Assembly: GCA_020634855.1 (NCBI GenBank) | Contig: JACKAU010000005.1 | Span: 186,001 to 250,000 of the forward strand | Length of the DNA: 64,000 bases | From: Anaerolineales bacterium | Lineage (GTDB): Bacteria > Chloroflexota > Anaerolineae > 4572-78 > J111 | Direction: 5' to 3' | Shown here: positions 53,788 to 63,415 of the stretch, piece by piece | Layout: each line of letters begins with the position of its first letter | How positions within the stretch are numbered: the stretch's first letter is position 1 | Translations under genes and position numbers: made by a program | Notes under the pieces: generated by a model | Database searches by the model: none | The model's input: only the letters and a program-made list of their open reading frames with translations | Told to the model about the DNA's origin: nothing

Positions 53788-55287
53788 CTAATGCACCAGC
53801 CGGAAGGTTAGCGCCGCCACTGAGAGTGGGGGTAGGGTAACGATCGCCGCTCCATCGTTGATTTCAGCGGCCTGGAAGGGTTGGGCCTTGATTAAGTGGG
53901 GTTGTTCGTAGGAGTTGGCCGCTTTGGGATCGGGGCCGGTGAGGAGTTCGGCGTCGGCCAATGCTACAATGGGCCGGTCGGCGAGGTTGATGCGTACCGT
54001 CATCGCGTCTTCGAGGTTGCGGTTGGTGGCAAAAACGTGTAGTTGGTCGCCATTGAGGATAGCGCTGGTATCGATGTAAGTGACCTGACCGTTGGTTTGG
54101 CCTTCATAGGTCGGTCCCTGAACCACCGGTTGCAGCGAAATGCCGCTGCGCCGTTTGGTGTACATAGCCAAGGGATAGTAGATGGATTGCAATAGCATGG
54201 CATCGCCCTGCGTTAAAATCGGGGCAATGACGTTGACAATCTGGGCCAGATTGGCGATCTTCAAGACATCGGCATGGCGGATGAAGCTGTTCAAGAATCC
54301 GGCGACCACCAACGCATCTTCCAGATTATAGACCTCCTCGATCAAGTGGGGAGCAAATTTGCCCTTACCATCCATATGCTCGGGCTGCCGAGCGCGGTAC
54401 CACACATTCCATTCATCAAAGCACAAATAAGCCCGCTTCCGGCTACGGTTTTTCCCCTGAACGTAGCGGCATACCGCGTCCATCTCTTCGATCTGTTGAT
54501 CGATGCTGTTGGTGACGGCCAGGTAATCCGGCGTGTCGTCCGCCGGATTACCGATGTAGCGATGCAGGCTAATGTAGTCGGCCAAATCACCGAGGTACTC
54601 TAGCACGTGTCGATCCCATTCCATATAGGTCGGCAGGTCGACAGCGCACGAGCCGCACGCCACCAGTTCCAGCGAGGGATCGGTATCTTTCATCATTTTG
54701 GCGGCTTGTTGGGCGCGGATGGCGTATTGGTCGGCGGGTACGTGGCCTAACTGCCAGGGGCCATCCATTTCGTTGCCCAGGCACCACAGCTTAACCCCAT
54801 GCGGCGGCTCGCTGCCGTTGGCGGCTCGCATATCGGCGTAATAGGTGCCGGTGGAGGAGTTGCAGTACTCGACCCAGTTGCGGGCTTCTTCCGGAGTGCC
54901 GGTCCCCAGATTTACGGTCAGCATCGGCGTCCAGTTCATCCTGCGGCAGAGTTGGATGTATTCATCGGTGCCGATTTGATTAGGCTCTTTACTTTGCCAA
55001 GCCAGGTCTTGCATAGTAGGGCGCTGGTTACGCGGGCCGATACCGTTGAGCCAGTGGTAGCCGGAGGCAAAATTGCCGCCGGGATACCGCATAACCGTGT
55101 ACTGCAAGGGTTCTAACGCGGTCAGAACATCGGTGCGGAAGCCGTCTTCATCGGCGTGGATACAGTCGGGGTCATACACGCCTTCGTAAACGGCGCGGCC
55201 CATATGTTCCAGAAAGCCGCCAAAAATCCGGGGATCAACCTGACCAACTTTGAAGGCGGTGTGTAATGTAATGGTCGTGTCTTTCAT
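53788..55287 (-). CDS. Alpha-L-arabinofuranosidase, glycoside hydrolase family 51
   Basis: This 499-residue GH51 protein has the acid/base Glu in WCLGNEMDGPW (E173) and the nucleophile in LCFDEWNVWY (E292), with MRYPGGNFASGYHW and LHRYIGN as conserved active-site strands. The C-terminal beta-sandwich ends VAALTFRLVH. It has no signal peptide, so it acts inside the cell on imported arabino-oligosaccharides. It is the first gene of the set and would supply L-arabinose for the SDR, dehydratase and AraD1-type proteins that follow. Confidence 0.94.
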   Translation of the reverse strand: MKDTTITLHTAFKVGQVDPRIFGGFLEHMGRAVYEGVYDPDCIHADEDGFRTDVLTALEPLQYTVMRYPGGNFASGYHWLNGIGPRNQRPTMQDLAWQSKEPNQIGTDEYIQLCRRMNWTPMLTVNLGTGTPEEARNWVEYCNSSTGTYYADMRAANGSEPPHGVKLWCLGNEMDGPWQLGHVPADQYAIRAQQAAKMMKDTDPSLELVACGSCAVDLPTYMEWDRHVLEYLGDLADYISLHRYIGNPADDTPDYLAVTNSIDQQIEEMDAVCRYVQGKNRSRKRAYLCFDEWNVWYRARQPEHMDGKGKFAPHLIEEVYNLEDALVVAGFLNSFIRHADVLKIANLAQIVNVIAPILTQGDAMLLQSIYYPLAMYTKRRSGISLQPVVQGPTYEGQTNGQVTYIDTSAILNGDQLHVFATNRNLEDAMTVRINLADRPIVALADAELLTGPDPKAANSYEQPHLIKAQPFQAAEINDGAAIVTLPPLSVAALTFRLVH

Positions 55288-55404
55288 TAATGAGCTGTCT
55301 CCTGTTGATCAATTATTTATCGCCGCCTGTTCCCATAGAAGCCATGCTGGCCATAAACTATTTTGGCATAAAGAGAACCATTTTATGAGAATCAGAGGTA
55401 CGAA

Positions 55405-55440
55405 TCAAAAAACGACAAGGCCGGAGGGCGCTTGTCGTTC
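55405..55440 (-). terminator. Terminator of ssb (minus strand)
   Basis: On the minus strand AACGACAAG, with inner G+C pairs, pairs with CTTGTCGTT and is followed by TTTTTTG. It lies about 45 bp after the ssb stop and before the GH51 gene. Confidence 0.82.
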
Positions 55441-55483
55441 GTTTTCGATATTTTGTTGAGTTAAAGCATACGGGTAGAGCTAC

Positions 55484-55915
55484 CTAGAAAGGAATTTCGT
55501 CTTCTGTAATTCCCGGCGCTTCGTCCATGCCGGAACTACTACTGCCACTATCATAACCAGAACTGTCGCCGCGTTGGCCAAGAAACTTAACTTCAAGAGC
55601 GGTAATTTCATAGCTGGCTCGCCAGCTACCGTCTTGACTTTGCCATGTACGAGGACCACCCGTTTCCGGGTCTACCGTGAGTCTACCCTCCACAAATACT
55701 TGCCGGCCTTTGCTCAAATATTGGTTACAGATTTCTGCCAGTTTGCCCCAAGTGGATACTCTAAACCAGATCGTTTCTTCGCGTGTTTGGCCATCACTAC
55801 CAACCCATTTGCGGCTGGTAGCGACATTAAAATTGGTGACCGCTTGCCCCGATGGGGTATATCTCATTTCGGGATCTCGACCTAAGTTGCCCACTATTAC
55901 AATTTTGTGATACAT
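55484..55915 (-). CDS. ssb: Single-stranded DNA-binding protein
   Basis: The OB-fold SSB starts MYHKIVIVGNLGRDPEMRYT, then GQAVTNFNVATSRKW, WFRVSTWGKLAEICNQYLSK and GRQVFVEGRL. The flexible Ser/Gly linker ends in the acidic tip DEIPF, which recruits DNA-repair and replication proteins. At 143 residues it is typical. It is monocistronic, with its own terminator; the upstream region contains a LexA-like half-palindrome. Confidence 0.96.
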   Translation of the reverse strand: MYHKIVIVGNLGRDPEMRYTPSGQAVTNFNVATSRKWVGSDGQTREETIWFRVSTWGKLAEICNQYLSKGRQVFVEGRLTVDPETGGPRTWQSQDGSWRASYEITALEVKFLGQRGDSSGYDSGSSSSGMDEAPGITEDEIPF

Positions 55916-55937
55916 CGCAAACTCCTTTTGATAGTGA

Positions 55938-55949
55938 GAATATATGTTC
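55938..55949. promoter_or_regulatory. Possible LexA (GAAC-N4-GTTC type) site upstream of ssb
   Basis: GAATATATGTTC is one base off the GAAC-N4-GTTC palindrome bound by Gram-positive-type LexA. It lies 23-34 bp before the ssb start. A second near match (GAACAAATGTTA) lies at 56060-56071. Tentative. Confidence 0.35.
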
Positions 55950-56221
55950 TATAATTCTCGAAATTATACGTTAAATTTGATAATTCGTCAAAATTTGTAC
56001 GTGTGTTCCGGTCACTGGAAACAGCTAGATTATACCCAAAACAAATGTTCGTTTAAATAGAACAAATGTTATGTTTTTGTTGATTATGCCGAATTATTGA
56101 TCCAGTAATCGTGGGGTTTTGTGGAGATCAAATTGAGTCGAATAAAACTAAACGGCTAAAGCCATCACTACAAGCCAGAGGCTCCGCTAGGGTCGCGTTG
56201 GGGGAGTGGGTCGTAGATTAA
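55950..56221. other. Intergenic region between ssb and the metzincin gene
   Basis: A+T-rich in its left part with repeated AACAAATGTT words near 56038-56071. No gene or convincing terminator for the metzincin gene was seen. Confidence 0.3.
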
Positions 56222-58414
56222 TTAATCGACAAAAATCGCGGGCGATTCGGCGGTGGTGGTGTGGAAGCCATCGCTGGCTGACACGCGGAGGCGAGCCGCA
56301 CCACCGGCCGGAAGCTGGCTAGTGTGGAAGGTATAGGACGTATTAGACAACTGCACGGCTAGCGGCAGCCAAGTCCGGCCGTCGTCGAGGCTGTAGAGGA
56401 TATCGTAGCTCAAGCGGTCGCCGTCGCTATCTTTGGCTTGCCAGGTAATAGTTTGCCGCCCGCTCAGGACTGACCGACTATCAGGAGAGGTTAAGGTCAG
56501 TTCGGGCTTGTGACGACTGGGCGTGACCTCAACTAAAGTCTCTTTAGCCCGGCTGACCGTAATTTTCGCCACATCGGCCGGGTCAATCTCAGGGAGGATG
56601 AATAAATAGGCGCTTGAGTCAGCCGGCGCATGGCTCTCTAAATCGCTAAACCCGGCATTGAAGCAGCGCTGCCCTAAGCGGCGATCAGTTCGATCCCACA
56701 CATCAAGGCAATAGTCACCCTCGGTAGCTTGAGGCGGCATAAAACCGGCCGGGGCGGTCACGGCCTCGCCTTCGAGTCGGAGGATTTCCGGGCTAGAAAC
56801 CGTACCGTTGGGGTAGACCACGCCGCTTATCATTAGCGTTCCGGCATTGGTGGTCTCAACCTGGGTCAAATATTCGGGTGGGATCGACGGGGTAGTGCCG
56901 TCCGGCTGAAGGAAGGGGCTATCGAAAATTTTGCGGTAGGTAAAGGGCGAGATCCAGGGCCGGGTGCAGTAAGACATCATATCGTAGGTATCGGGGGGGT
57001 AGATGATCGGCGGGTCGCTGTATAGATCGATGCCAAACTCCTGGATATTCGGGGTGAAATCATAGGGCCAGCCCGGATCAACTTGAATATCCGTCCCGTC
57101 GGACTTAAAGCAGCCGGCGTCCTCGGTTGCCGTGGGCGACCAAGCATGCTGCGCGCCCAAATTGTGGGCAATCTCGTGGGCCAGGATGCGCGCCCCACCG
57201 ATATCCTGCTCTGGGCGCAGACCGCCAAAGGCGACCCGGCTGGAGTGAGGTCCGGCGCAGTTGGGGCACCAGAAGGGGTCGGCGGCGCCGCCGTTATAGG
57301 CTTCCATCGGCAGCCAACCGAATAACTGATCGGGGTGGGCTTCGTTAGAACGATATTGGCCGTACAACCAGTAGGTGTATAACAATTTGCGTAAGATTTC
57401 GCTTTTGCTGATCTCCCCCTCCCAAGTCATATCGGGCATAGGCAGCCGAAAATATTCGACGCCGGGTACGGGGTATAGACGCAGCAGCCAGTGTTCGATT
57501 CCGGCCGGGTCGGACGGGCGATGGCCCTCGTAGTCAATGGGCAGGTAGGCCACCCGCAGCGGTTTGCGTTCGACAAATTCCTTGGTCAGGCTGTATCGAT
57601 CCGGCGGTAGAGTCGTTTCACCGTAAGGAGTCACTTCAAGCTCAAATGTAATCTGGCCGCTCATCCAGACCGGCGGCGGGAGAAAAGCAAAGTTGACCGA
57701 ATTGTCCAGATCGTCTCGCAGTTGAGCCAAATCGAGCGAGTCAACTCGCTGGAGGGCGGGGGCGGCGAAGTCGTGCATCAGATGGTCCTGTTCCTGGCCG
57801 TCTTTAAGTAGGCGCAGGCGCACCGAGGTATCGGCGGCGGGACAGTTCGGGTTGCAGGCCAGATAAACGCGCAGCATGGTGTGCCGGCCGGCCACCATCG
57901 GCATCGAGTTATTGCAAAGCACGTTAAGAGGCTGGGCCGGATCAGGCTGGCAGCGAGGGTTTTCCGGCTCTTGCAAAACCTGAATACCTTGGGTCAATTC
58001 GACCGCACGAATTTTCACCGGAACAGGCAGCGAGGTAGGGGTTGGGCTAGGGATGGGAGTGGGAGGAATGGCTTCGGTTGGCAAAGAGGTTGGAATGGCC
58101 GGAAATTCAGCAAGAGGCGTCGGGTTGGTGGATTGCCCGGCTACCGCCGCCGGCGGCTCGGTGGCTAAAGACGGCTCATCAAGCACCAGGTTCGGTTGAG
58201 GAGCGCCCGCCCTGACAATCGACAAGGCCGCTCCCAAAGTAATAACCTGCAACAGAATCAACCCCACTATTAAACCGACAGCCACCCCACGCCCACCGCT
58301 TTTTGACGGGGACGCCTTGACGGTTCGATCATCGGCTGATGTAACTAAATCTAAAGATGGCTGCTGTAACAGACTATGTTGCTTGGATAGATTGGGTCGG
58401 GATGATTGAGTCAT
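56222..58414 (-). CDS. Membrane-anchored metzincin zinc metalloprotease
   Basis: The 730-residue protein is cytoplasmic at its N-terminus, followed by one membrane helix (VAVGLIVGLILLQVITLGAA) and a Thr/Pro-rich stalk. The exported domain has the full metzincin zinc site HEIAHNLGAQH (near residue 411) and a Met-turn-like YDMMSY about 70 residues later. Many Cys residues suggest disulfides. The C-terminus has an Ig/Fn3-like domain (TWQAKDSDGDRLSYDILYSL). It probably degrades or processes extracellular protein. It is monocistronic and divergent from the following plus-strand operon. Confidence 0.85.
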   Translation of the reverse strand: MTQSSRPNLSKQHSLLQQPSLDLVTSADDRTVKASPSKSGGRGVAVGLIVGLILLQVITLGAALSIVRAGAPQPNLVLDEPSLATEPPAAVAGQSTNPTPLAEFPAIPTSLPTEAIPPTPIPSPTPTSLPVPVKIRAVELTQGIQVLQEPENPRCQPDPAQPLNVLCNNSMPMVAGRHTMLRVYLACNPNCPAADTSVRLRLLKDGQEQDHLMHDFAAPALQRVDSLDLAQLRDDLDNSVNFAFLPPPVWMSGQITFELEVTPYGETTLPPDRYSLTKEFVERKPLRVAYLPIDYEGHRPSDPAGIEHWLLRLYPVPGVEYFRLPMPDMTWEGEISKSEILRKLLYTYWLYGQYRSNEAHPDQLFGWLPMEAYNGGAADPFWCPNCAGPHSSRVAFGGLRPEQDIGGARILAHEIAHNLGAQHAWSPTATEDAGCFKSDGTDIQVDPGWPYDFTPNIQEFGIDLYSDPPIIYPPDTYDMMSYCTRPWISPFTYRKIFDSPFLQPDGTTPSIPPEYLTQVETTNAGTLMISGVVYPNGTVSSPEILRLEGEAVTAPAGFMPPQATEGDYCLDVWDRTDRRLGQRCFNAGFSDLESHAPADSSAYLFILPEIDPADVAKITVSRAKETLVEVTPSRHKPELTLTSPDSRSVLSGRQTITWQAKDSDGDRLSYDILYSLDDGRTWLPLAVQLSNTSYTFHTSQLPAGGAARLRVSASDGFHTTTAESPAIFVD

Positions 58415-58680
58415 AGTGTCATCGACAACTATCGCGAGTGATCATCTGTGCTTGATGGGCCGTTTTTAAGGTGCATTTGAGTGAACCCTAAGGACTCTTG
58501 AATGAAACTATCAGGGTCTGGTCTACTATAACATGACCAATTTCCGGTTTCAATGGGATAATAGGGGCAATTTTTGCGTTAGGTCAGTGAGGGGTAGTAC
58601 AATCGTAGCGCGGCCAAGCCTACCCCGAATAGATAGAGGCTTTTAGCCAGCAATGACCTGAGAAAGATTATTAAAACTTC

Positions 58681-59649
58681 ATGAATTTAAAGGCAAGATT
58701 ACGATTTCTGACAGCACTTCTGCTTCTCAGCGTGCTAACCCTAACCGCCCAAGCGCAAAGTGAACCTCGCATTCAAAATCTACTGATCGAATTATGGCCA
58801 GAGTTTGATCGGCCGGAACTGTTAGTCATCTACCGCGTGGAGTTGAGCAGCGACACGCCGCTTCCGGCCACGTTGACGTTTCCCCTACCCGGCTACATCG
58901 ATGCTATGAATGCCGTGGCTCATGGAACAGCGAATAATCTCTTGACCGTTAATCAGGACGAGATCGAAATGACGTATCGGGACGATACACTGTTCCTGAC
59001 CTTCTCGACGCCTTCGCCGCTGGTTCAGTTGGAATATTACGATGACGAAATCATCACCCGCCAGGGCCAAACCCGCGCCTTCGACTACACCTTCACCGCG
59101 CCGTATGCGGTCGAGTCGGCTATTTTTCAGGTGCAGCAGCCGGCCCAAGCCGAAGCCTTTTCGCTGAATCCTGCGCCAAGCAACAGCTTTACCGACAGCA
59201 ACCATCTGACTTACCAGGTGATCGAGCAGGCCAACCTCGCCGCCGGCGAGACGGTCTCGGTGTCGGCCACGTACGAGCGACCGACCGAAGCGCTGACCTT
59301 CGAACTGCTGACGCCGGTATCCGAACATGCCGAAGATATCATTCCGGTCTCCATTGACCCGCCTCAGGACAACAACATCATCATCGCCTATATATTGACC
59401 GGCATCGGAGCGGTCTTGATCTTGGCCGCGGCCGGTCATTGGTGGTGGAATAAATCGAGAAGACAATCGGGACCGGCCCGCCGACGACCGAATCGAACCA
59501 GCCGCCGGGCGCATCAAGCCGCCTCGACTCAAAGTCAGTCCAATCAAGTTAAAGAATCGGCAACTGCCGGATTCTGTTATAATTGCGGCGCGGCTCTCCG
59601 CCCCGACGCGAATTTCTGCCACAAGTGTGGCGCCAAACGCCGAGAATGA
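58681..59649 (+). CDS. Exported one-helix protein with C-terminal cytoplasmic zinc ribbon
   Basis: A signal peptide (1-25, ending AQAQ) is followed by a beta-rich extracytoplasmic domain of about 200 residues, a membrane helix (NIIIAYILTGIGAVLILAAA), a basic Arg/Pro region, and a C-terminal double CxxC zinc ribbon (FCYNCGAALRPDANFCHKCG). It has 322 residues. This outside sensor/inside zinc-ribbon layout suggests a membrane adaptor. It heads a plus-strand series with a repeat protein and an ABC-2 exporter. No family name is recognised. Confidence 0.7.
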   Translation: MNLKARLRFLTALLLLSVLTLTAQAQSEPRIQNLLIELWPEFDRPELLVIYRVELSSDTPLPATLTFPLPGYIDAMNAVAHGTANNLLTVNQDEIEMTYRDDTLFLTFSTPSPLVQLEYYDDEIITRQGQTRAFDYTFTAPYAVESAIFQVQQPAQAEAFSLNPAPSNSFTDSNHLTYQVIEQANLAAGETVSVSATYERPTEALTFELLTPVSEHAEDIIPVSIDPPQDNNIIIAYILTGIGAVLILAAAGHWWWNKSRRQSGPARRRPNRTSRRAHQAASTQSQSNQVKESATAGFCYNCGAALRPDANFCHKCGAKRRE

Positions 59650-59761
59650 GAGAGTTTATTGAGTTTGTTGAGTTTTTGGAGTTCATTGAGTTTTTCTTAA
59701 ATCAGACCTCTACCCACTCTACCAACTCCATTAACTCTATAAACTTATAATAAGGAGGGGT

Positions 59762-60340
59762 ATGCGAGGAATTAGAGTAAGTATCATTGTTTTGTTCGTC
59801 TTAGTGCTGGTCTCGCTGGGGTTGAATGTGTATTTGATTTCTCAATTGCTGCAGTTCCAGCAGCAAACTCACACGCTAGCCAGAGAATTGAGACCGGTGC
59901 TGGTTGACACATTAGGCCACACCGTCTCTGATCTGGAAGAGATTAAGAATTCCACAATTGAGTTTGACGTCAATATTGATAACGACTTTCCGGTTGATCT
60001 CGAAATCCCTATTAATGAAAGTATCGATATCCCTATTAACACGGTCGTTCCCATTAAGCAAGAAATAAACACGACCGTCATGATGTCTCTTTTTGAAGGG
60101 GGTTTGGAAGTACCGGTTGATGTTACGGTGCCGGTCGATGTCGAAGTGCCGATTGATACGGTGGTGGCCATCGATGTTAAGCAAAGCATCCCCATTTCAA
60201 CCACGGTTCCGATTAAGGCCGATGTTCCGATTGAGATCGTGGTGGGCGAAACCGATCTGGCCGGTTACATCGATCAATTAACGGCAGCTTTATCAACTTT
60301 TGCCGAAACGGCCGACCAATTTTTGCAGAAATTAGAATAG
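59762..60340 (+). CDS. Membrane-anchored protein with short VP-type beta repeats
   Basis: The 192-residue protein has an N-terminal helix (IIVLFVLVLVSLGLNVYLIS), a short helical linker and then about 100 residues of repeats such as VPIKQEINTT, VPVDVTVPVDVEVPIDTVV and IPISTTVPIKADVPIEIVV. Alternating hydrophobic positions with regular Pro suggest a beta-solenoid or extended hairpin. The tail is a helix (LTAALSTFAETADQFLQKL). GGAGGGG lies before the ATG. It is 13 bp upstream of an ABC ATPase gene, so it may be an accessory of that exporter. Confidence 0.65.
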   Translation: MRGIRVSIIVLFVLVLVSLGLNVYLISQLLQFQQQTHTLARELRPVLVDTLGHTVSDLEEIKNSTIEFDVNIDNDFPVDLEIPINESIDIPINTVVPIKQEINTTVMMSLFEGGLEVPVDVTVPVDVEVPIDTVVAIDVKQSIPISTTVPIKADVPIEIVVGETDLAGYIDQLTAALSTFAETADQFLQKLE

Positions 60341-60353
60341 AAAGATACTGCCG

Positions 60354-61322
60354 ATGGAAGCGCCAACAAATGATCAACTCGTGGTGAACGCTCAAGCACT
60401 GACAAAGTCATTTGGGACGGTCAAGGTCGTCCAAAACGTCAATTTTGAGTTAACTCGAGGCCAAATTTTGGGGCTGATCGGCCCCAGTGGCAGCGGCAAA
60501 ACCACAACTGTACGGATGCTGGTCGGCATTTACGAGCCGACCGTGGGCCACATCCGCGTATTAGGCAGCCGGCCGGCCAAGTTTACTCCCCGCATTCGGG
60601 AACGAATTGGGTATATGCCGCAACAGTTTGCCCTTTACCCGGAGCTAACCGTCTGGGAGAATATGAATTTTGCCGCTTCAATCTATGGAATGACCGTTCG
60701 ACGGGAAAAACGGTTGGACGAACTGCTGGATTTTGTCGATCTGGGGCCGCACAAAAAAAAGCTGGCCCGTAACCTGTCGGGAGGAATGAAACGGCGGCTC
60801 AGCCTGGCCGCCACGCTGGTCCACAACCCGGAACTGCTTTTTCTGGACGAGCCGACCGCCGGCATCGATCCGATTCTGCGCCGGCGATTTTGGGATCATT
60901 TCAAAATGCTCCAGCAGCAAGGTTGCACCCTGTTTGTCACCACTCAGTATGTGGGCGAGGCCGCCTACTGCGATAATGTAGGGGTTATGGCCAACGGGCA
61001 GTTGCTGATGGTCGAGTCGCCCGACGGGTTACGCCGTCGGGCTTTTGGCGGCGAGGTTGTTGATATGGTCACTAAAGAGCGCTTGTTATTCAAAGATTTA
61101 CAGCAGCTTAGCAAATTATCGTTTGTACAGGAGCCGGTCACCCGCCTAAATGACGAGGGGACCGGCCTACGCCTGGTAGTGAACCGAGCCAGCACCGCCA
61201 TGCCCGCCCTGCTCGAATGGTGTAAATCGGAATACATTACCATGGTTTCAATTGAAGAGTATCTGCCCCCCTTTGATGATGTATTTGTAGAGTTGGTCAA
61301 AAATGCAGCCACTGATAGCTAA
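60354..61322 (+). CDS. ABC-2-type exporter ATP-binding protein
   Basis: The 322-residue ATPase has Walker A GPSGSGKTT (43-51), Q-loop PQQFALYPELTVWENM, signature LSGGMKRRLSLAA (140-152), Walker B LLFLDEP (160-166) and the H-loop replaced by VTTQYVGEA (Gln in place of His, as in several drug-export ATPases). The C-terminal part of about 90 residues is typical of the CcmA/DrrA group. It overlaps the permease gene by 20 bp, showing tight coupling. Confidence 0.9.
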   Translation: MEAPTNDQLVVNAQALTKSFGTVKVVQNVNFELTRGQILGLIGPSGSGKTTTVRMLVGIYEPTVGHIRVLGSRPAKFTPRIRERIGYMPQQFALYPELTVWENMNFAASIYGMTVRREKRLDELLDFVDLGPHKKKLARNLSGGMKRRLSLAATLVHNPELLFLDEPTAGIDPILRRRFWDHFKMLQQQGCTLFVTTQYVGEAAYCDNVGVMANGQLLMVESPDGLRRRAFGGEVVDMVTKERLLFKDLQQLSKLSFVQEPVTRLNDEGTGLRLVVNRASTAMPALLEWCKSEYITMVSIEEYLPPFDDVFVELVKNAATDS

Positions 61323-62889
61323 ACGTTTTCGCTTTTTTATCCGAATCTCGGCCTTCTTGCTGAAGGAAATGCTGGAAATTATGCGCCAGCCGTTGCTGCT
61401 GCTGACGCTGGTGGCCGGACCGTTTTTGATTCTGCTGTTTTTTGGCATCGGCTACCGGAACGATGCCCGAGCCTTGCGGACGATTTTCGTGCTCGACGAT
61501 AACGATAGCGCCGTAGCTAAAAAATTAGATGAATATGCCAAAACGCTTGGTCCGCAGTTAATCTTTGCCGGCAAAACCACCGATCTGACCGAAGCCCAAG
61601 ACCGACTACGACAGGGTGAAGTCGATCTGGTCGCCCAACTGCCCAATAATATCTACAATACGATTCTCAATAACCAGCAAGCCGTGTTCCATCTCTTTCA
61701 CAATGAAGTCGATCCGTTTCAAGTTGATTACATTAATGTTTTTGCCCGGGTTTATATCAATGAAGTCAATCGACGGGTGCTGCGCCTGCTGACCAGCGAG
61801 GGGCAAATCGATCTGTCGCAAGCTCAGGACACCATCGACGCCGCCAAAGAAAGCGCCGATAGCCTGAGCAAACTCCTCCAACGTTGCGCCGAGACCCTAG
61901 CCGAAGCCGGTCGCGGCGCCGAGTGCGACTCGAACACGGCGATGGAATATACTCAGGATCTCAGCCAAAAAACGGATGAACTGAGCCAGATCATCGAACA
62001 AGATCTTAGATTTGAGGAGGCTCTCCAACGCGAGTTCGGCGACGGCGAGTCCACACCCGATGCGGCTGAAGACGAGATCACTTTGAGGCAAATTCGAGAC
62101 CGGTTGCAGTCGCTGGAGCGGTTTGCCGACGATATTGACCAGTATGAGGCTCAACTGGAGACCCTAACCAAACTGGATACCGATTTGGACGGGTTGGAAG
62201 CCCGCATGCAAGATTTCTTAAACATCGACCCGAACATTCTTGTCAGCCCTTTCCGCAGTGAGGTCAGCAGCATCGCTACGGTACAGTACAAGGTCAATGA
62301 CTTTTTTGCCCCGGCGGTGATCGTGCTGCTGCTGCAACATCTCATTTTGACCTTCGCCGCGCTCTCGATGGTGCGCGAACGGCAGCTTGGTTCGATGGAA
62401 CTATTTTTTGTAGCCCCCCTTTCAGCGCTGGAAACGCTCATCGGCAAATATATAAGCTACCTCATCTTTGGGGCTGTTTTAGCCGCTGTTCTGCTCAGCC
62501 TCATTGTTTTTGGCATGGGGGTGCCCATGTTAGGCAGTTGGCTAAGCGTCAGTCTGGTGGTATTGGCCGTGCTGTTTGCCTCACTGGGTATCGGTTTTAT
62601 CATCTCGCTCATCTCCCAAACCGACACCCAGGCAGTCCAATACGCGATGATTGTGCTGTTAACCAGCGTTTTCTTTAGCGGCTTTCTTTTGGGGTTGAAT
62701 ACCTTGTGGCAGCCGGTGCGGATCATCTCTTGGACCCTACCGGCCACTTATGGGATTCTGTTGCTGCGTGATATTATGCTGCGGGGGACCGCGCTCGATT
62801 TATCAATATTTATGCCGCTGGTTGCTTTCGGCGCAGGCTTGTTTATTTTGGCCTGGTGGTTGTTGCGTCGGTCAATGCAGAAGATCTAA
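61303..62889 (+). CDS. ABC-2-type permease with large extracytoplasmic coiled-coil domain
   Basis: At 528 residues, the first helix (LLLLTLVAGPFLILLFFGIG) is followed by about 290 extracytoplasmic residues including helical coiled-coil segments (DTIDAAKESADSLSKLLQRC, LQSLERFADDIDQYEAQLET). Five C-terminal helices follow, with ALSMVREREQLG-like SMVRERQLGSMELFFVAPLS between, the ABC-2 signature. It resembles YhgE/Pip- or DrrB-like exporters. The substrate is unknown. Confidence 0.87.
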   Translation: MQPLIAKRFRFFIRISAFLLKEMLEIMRQPLLLLTLVAGPFLILLFFGIGYRNDARALRTIFVLDDNDSAVAKKLDEYAKTLGPQLIFAGKTTDLTEAQDRLRQGEVDLVAQLPNNIYNTILNNQQAVFHLFHNEVDPFQVDYINVFARVYINEVNRRVLRLLTSEGQIDLSQAQDTIDAAKESADSLSKLLQRCAETLAEAGRGAECDSNTAMEYTQDLSQKTDELSQIIEQDLRFEEALQREFGDGESTPDAAEDEITLRQIRDRLQSLERFADDIDQYEAQLETLTKLDTDLDGLEARMQDFLNIDPNILVSPFRSEVSSIATVQYKVNDFFAPAVIVLLLQHLILTFAALSMVRERQLGSMELFFVAPLSALETLIGKYISYLIFGAVLAAVLLSLIVFGMGVPMLGSWLSVSLVVLAVLFASLGIGFIISLISQTDTQAVQYAMIVLLTSVFFSGFLLGLNTLWQPVRIISWTLPATYGILLLRDIMLRGTALDLSIFMPLVAFGAGLFILAWWLLRRSMQKI

Positions 62890-63415
62890 CTCAAATGAAA
62901 AAATAATGTAGGGATATCGAACCCACTCCACTCGAACAGCGCCAAGCGCCCCAGTAAGAACCTGAAACACCGCCTATTTTTATCGCATCCGGAAGTATGG
63001 GTAGACTCGAAGAGTACATTACTTGTACAAAAACTAGCTACTTGACCAGGTATGATCCTATTCAAAAGGCTGGTGCATTTAGCTAGGCTCTACGTTATAG
63101 TCCTAGTAGCAAAATCGGCCTTAAATGGAGCAGCCTATTACTAACGCTTTATTTCAATACGGTTTCACCCTCAATCTCTCTTCCCCTATTGGAAAAACAC
63201 CTTCAAGTTGAAGGCCACCAGCTTTCCAAAAAACATTTTACACCACTCGTTTCATCATCACACTTTCTCCCAAAGTTTGACTGTTGTATGCAAGAATTAT
63301 TGCCTTGCTTCATTTCTTGCTTTCGTTTTATTTAAGTCGCTTAACCAATCTCATTTTAGCCGTAGACAGACCAAGGAGGACTGTCCTATGTCATAGACGA
63401 CACTTTTGGTAACTG
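62890..63415. other. Intergenic region with a possible leader minigene before the hydrogenase
   Basis: No gene over the first 470 bp. At 63373-63379 an AAGGAGG ribosome-binding site lies 10 bases before ATG TCA TAG (63388-63396), a two-codon open frame. The terminator hairpin at 63416 follows immediately. This could be a leader involved in attenuation or the 3' end of a lost gene. Confidence 0.4.
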
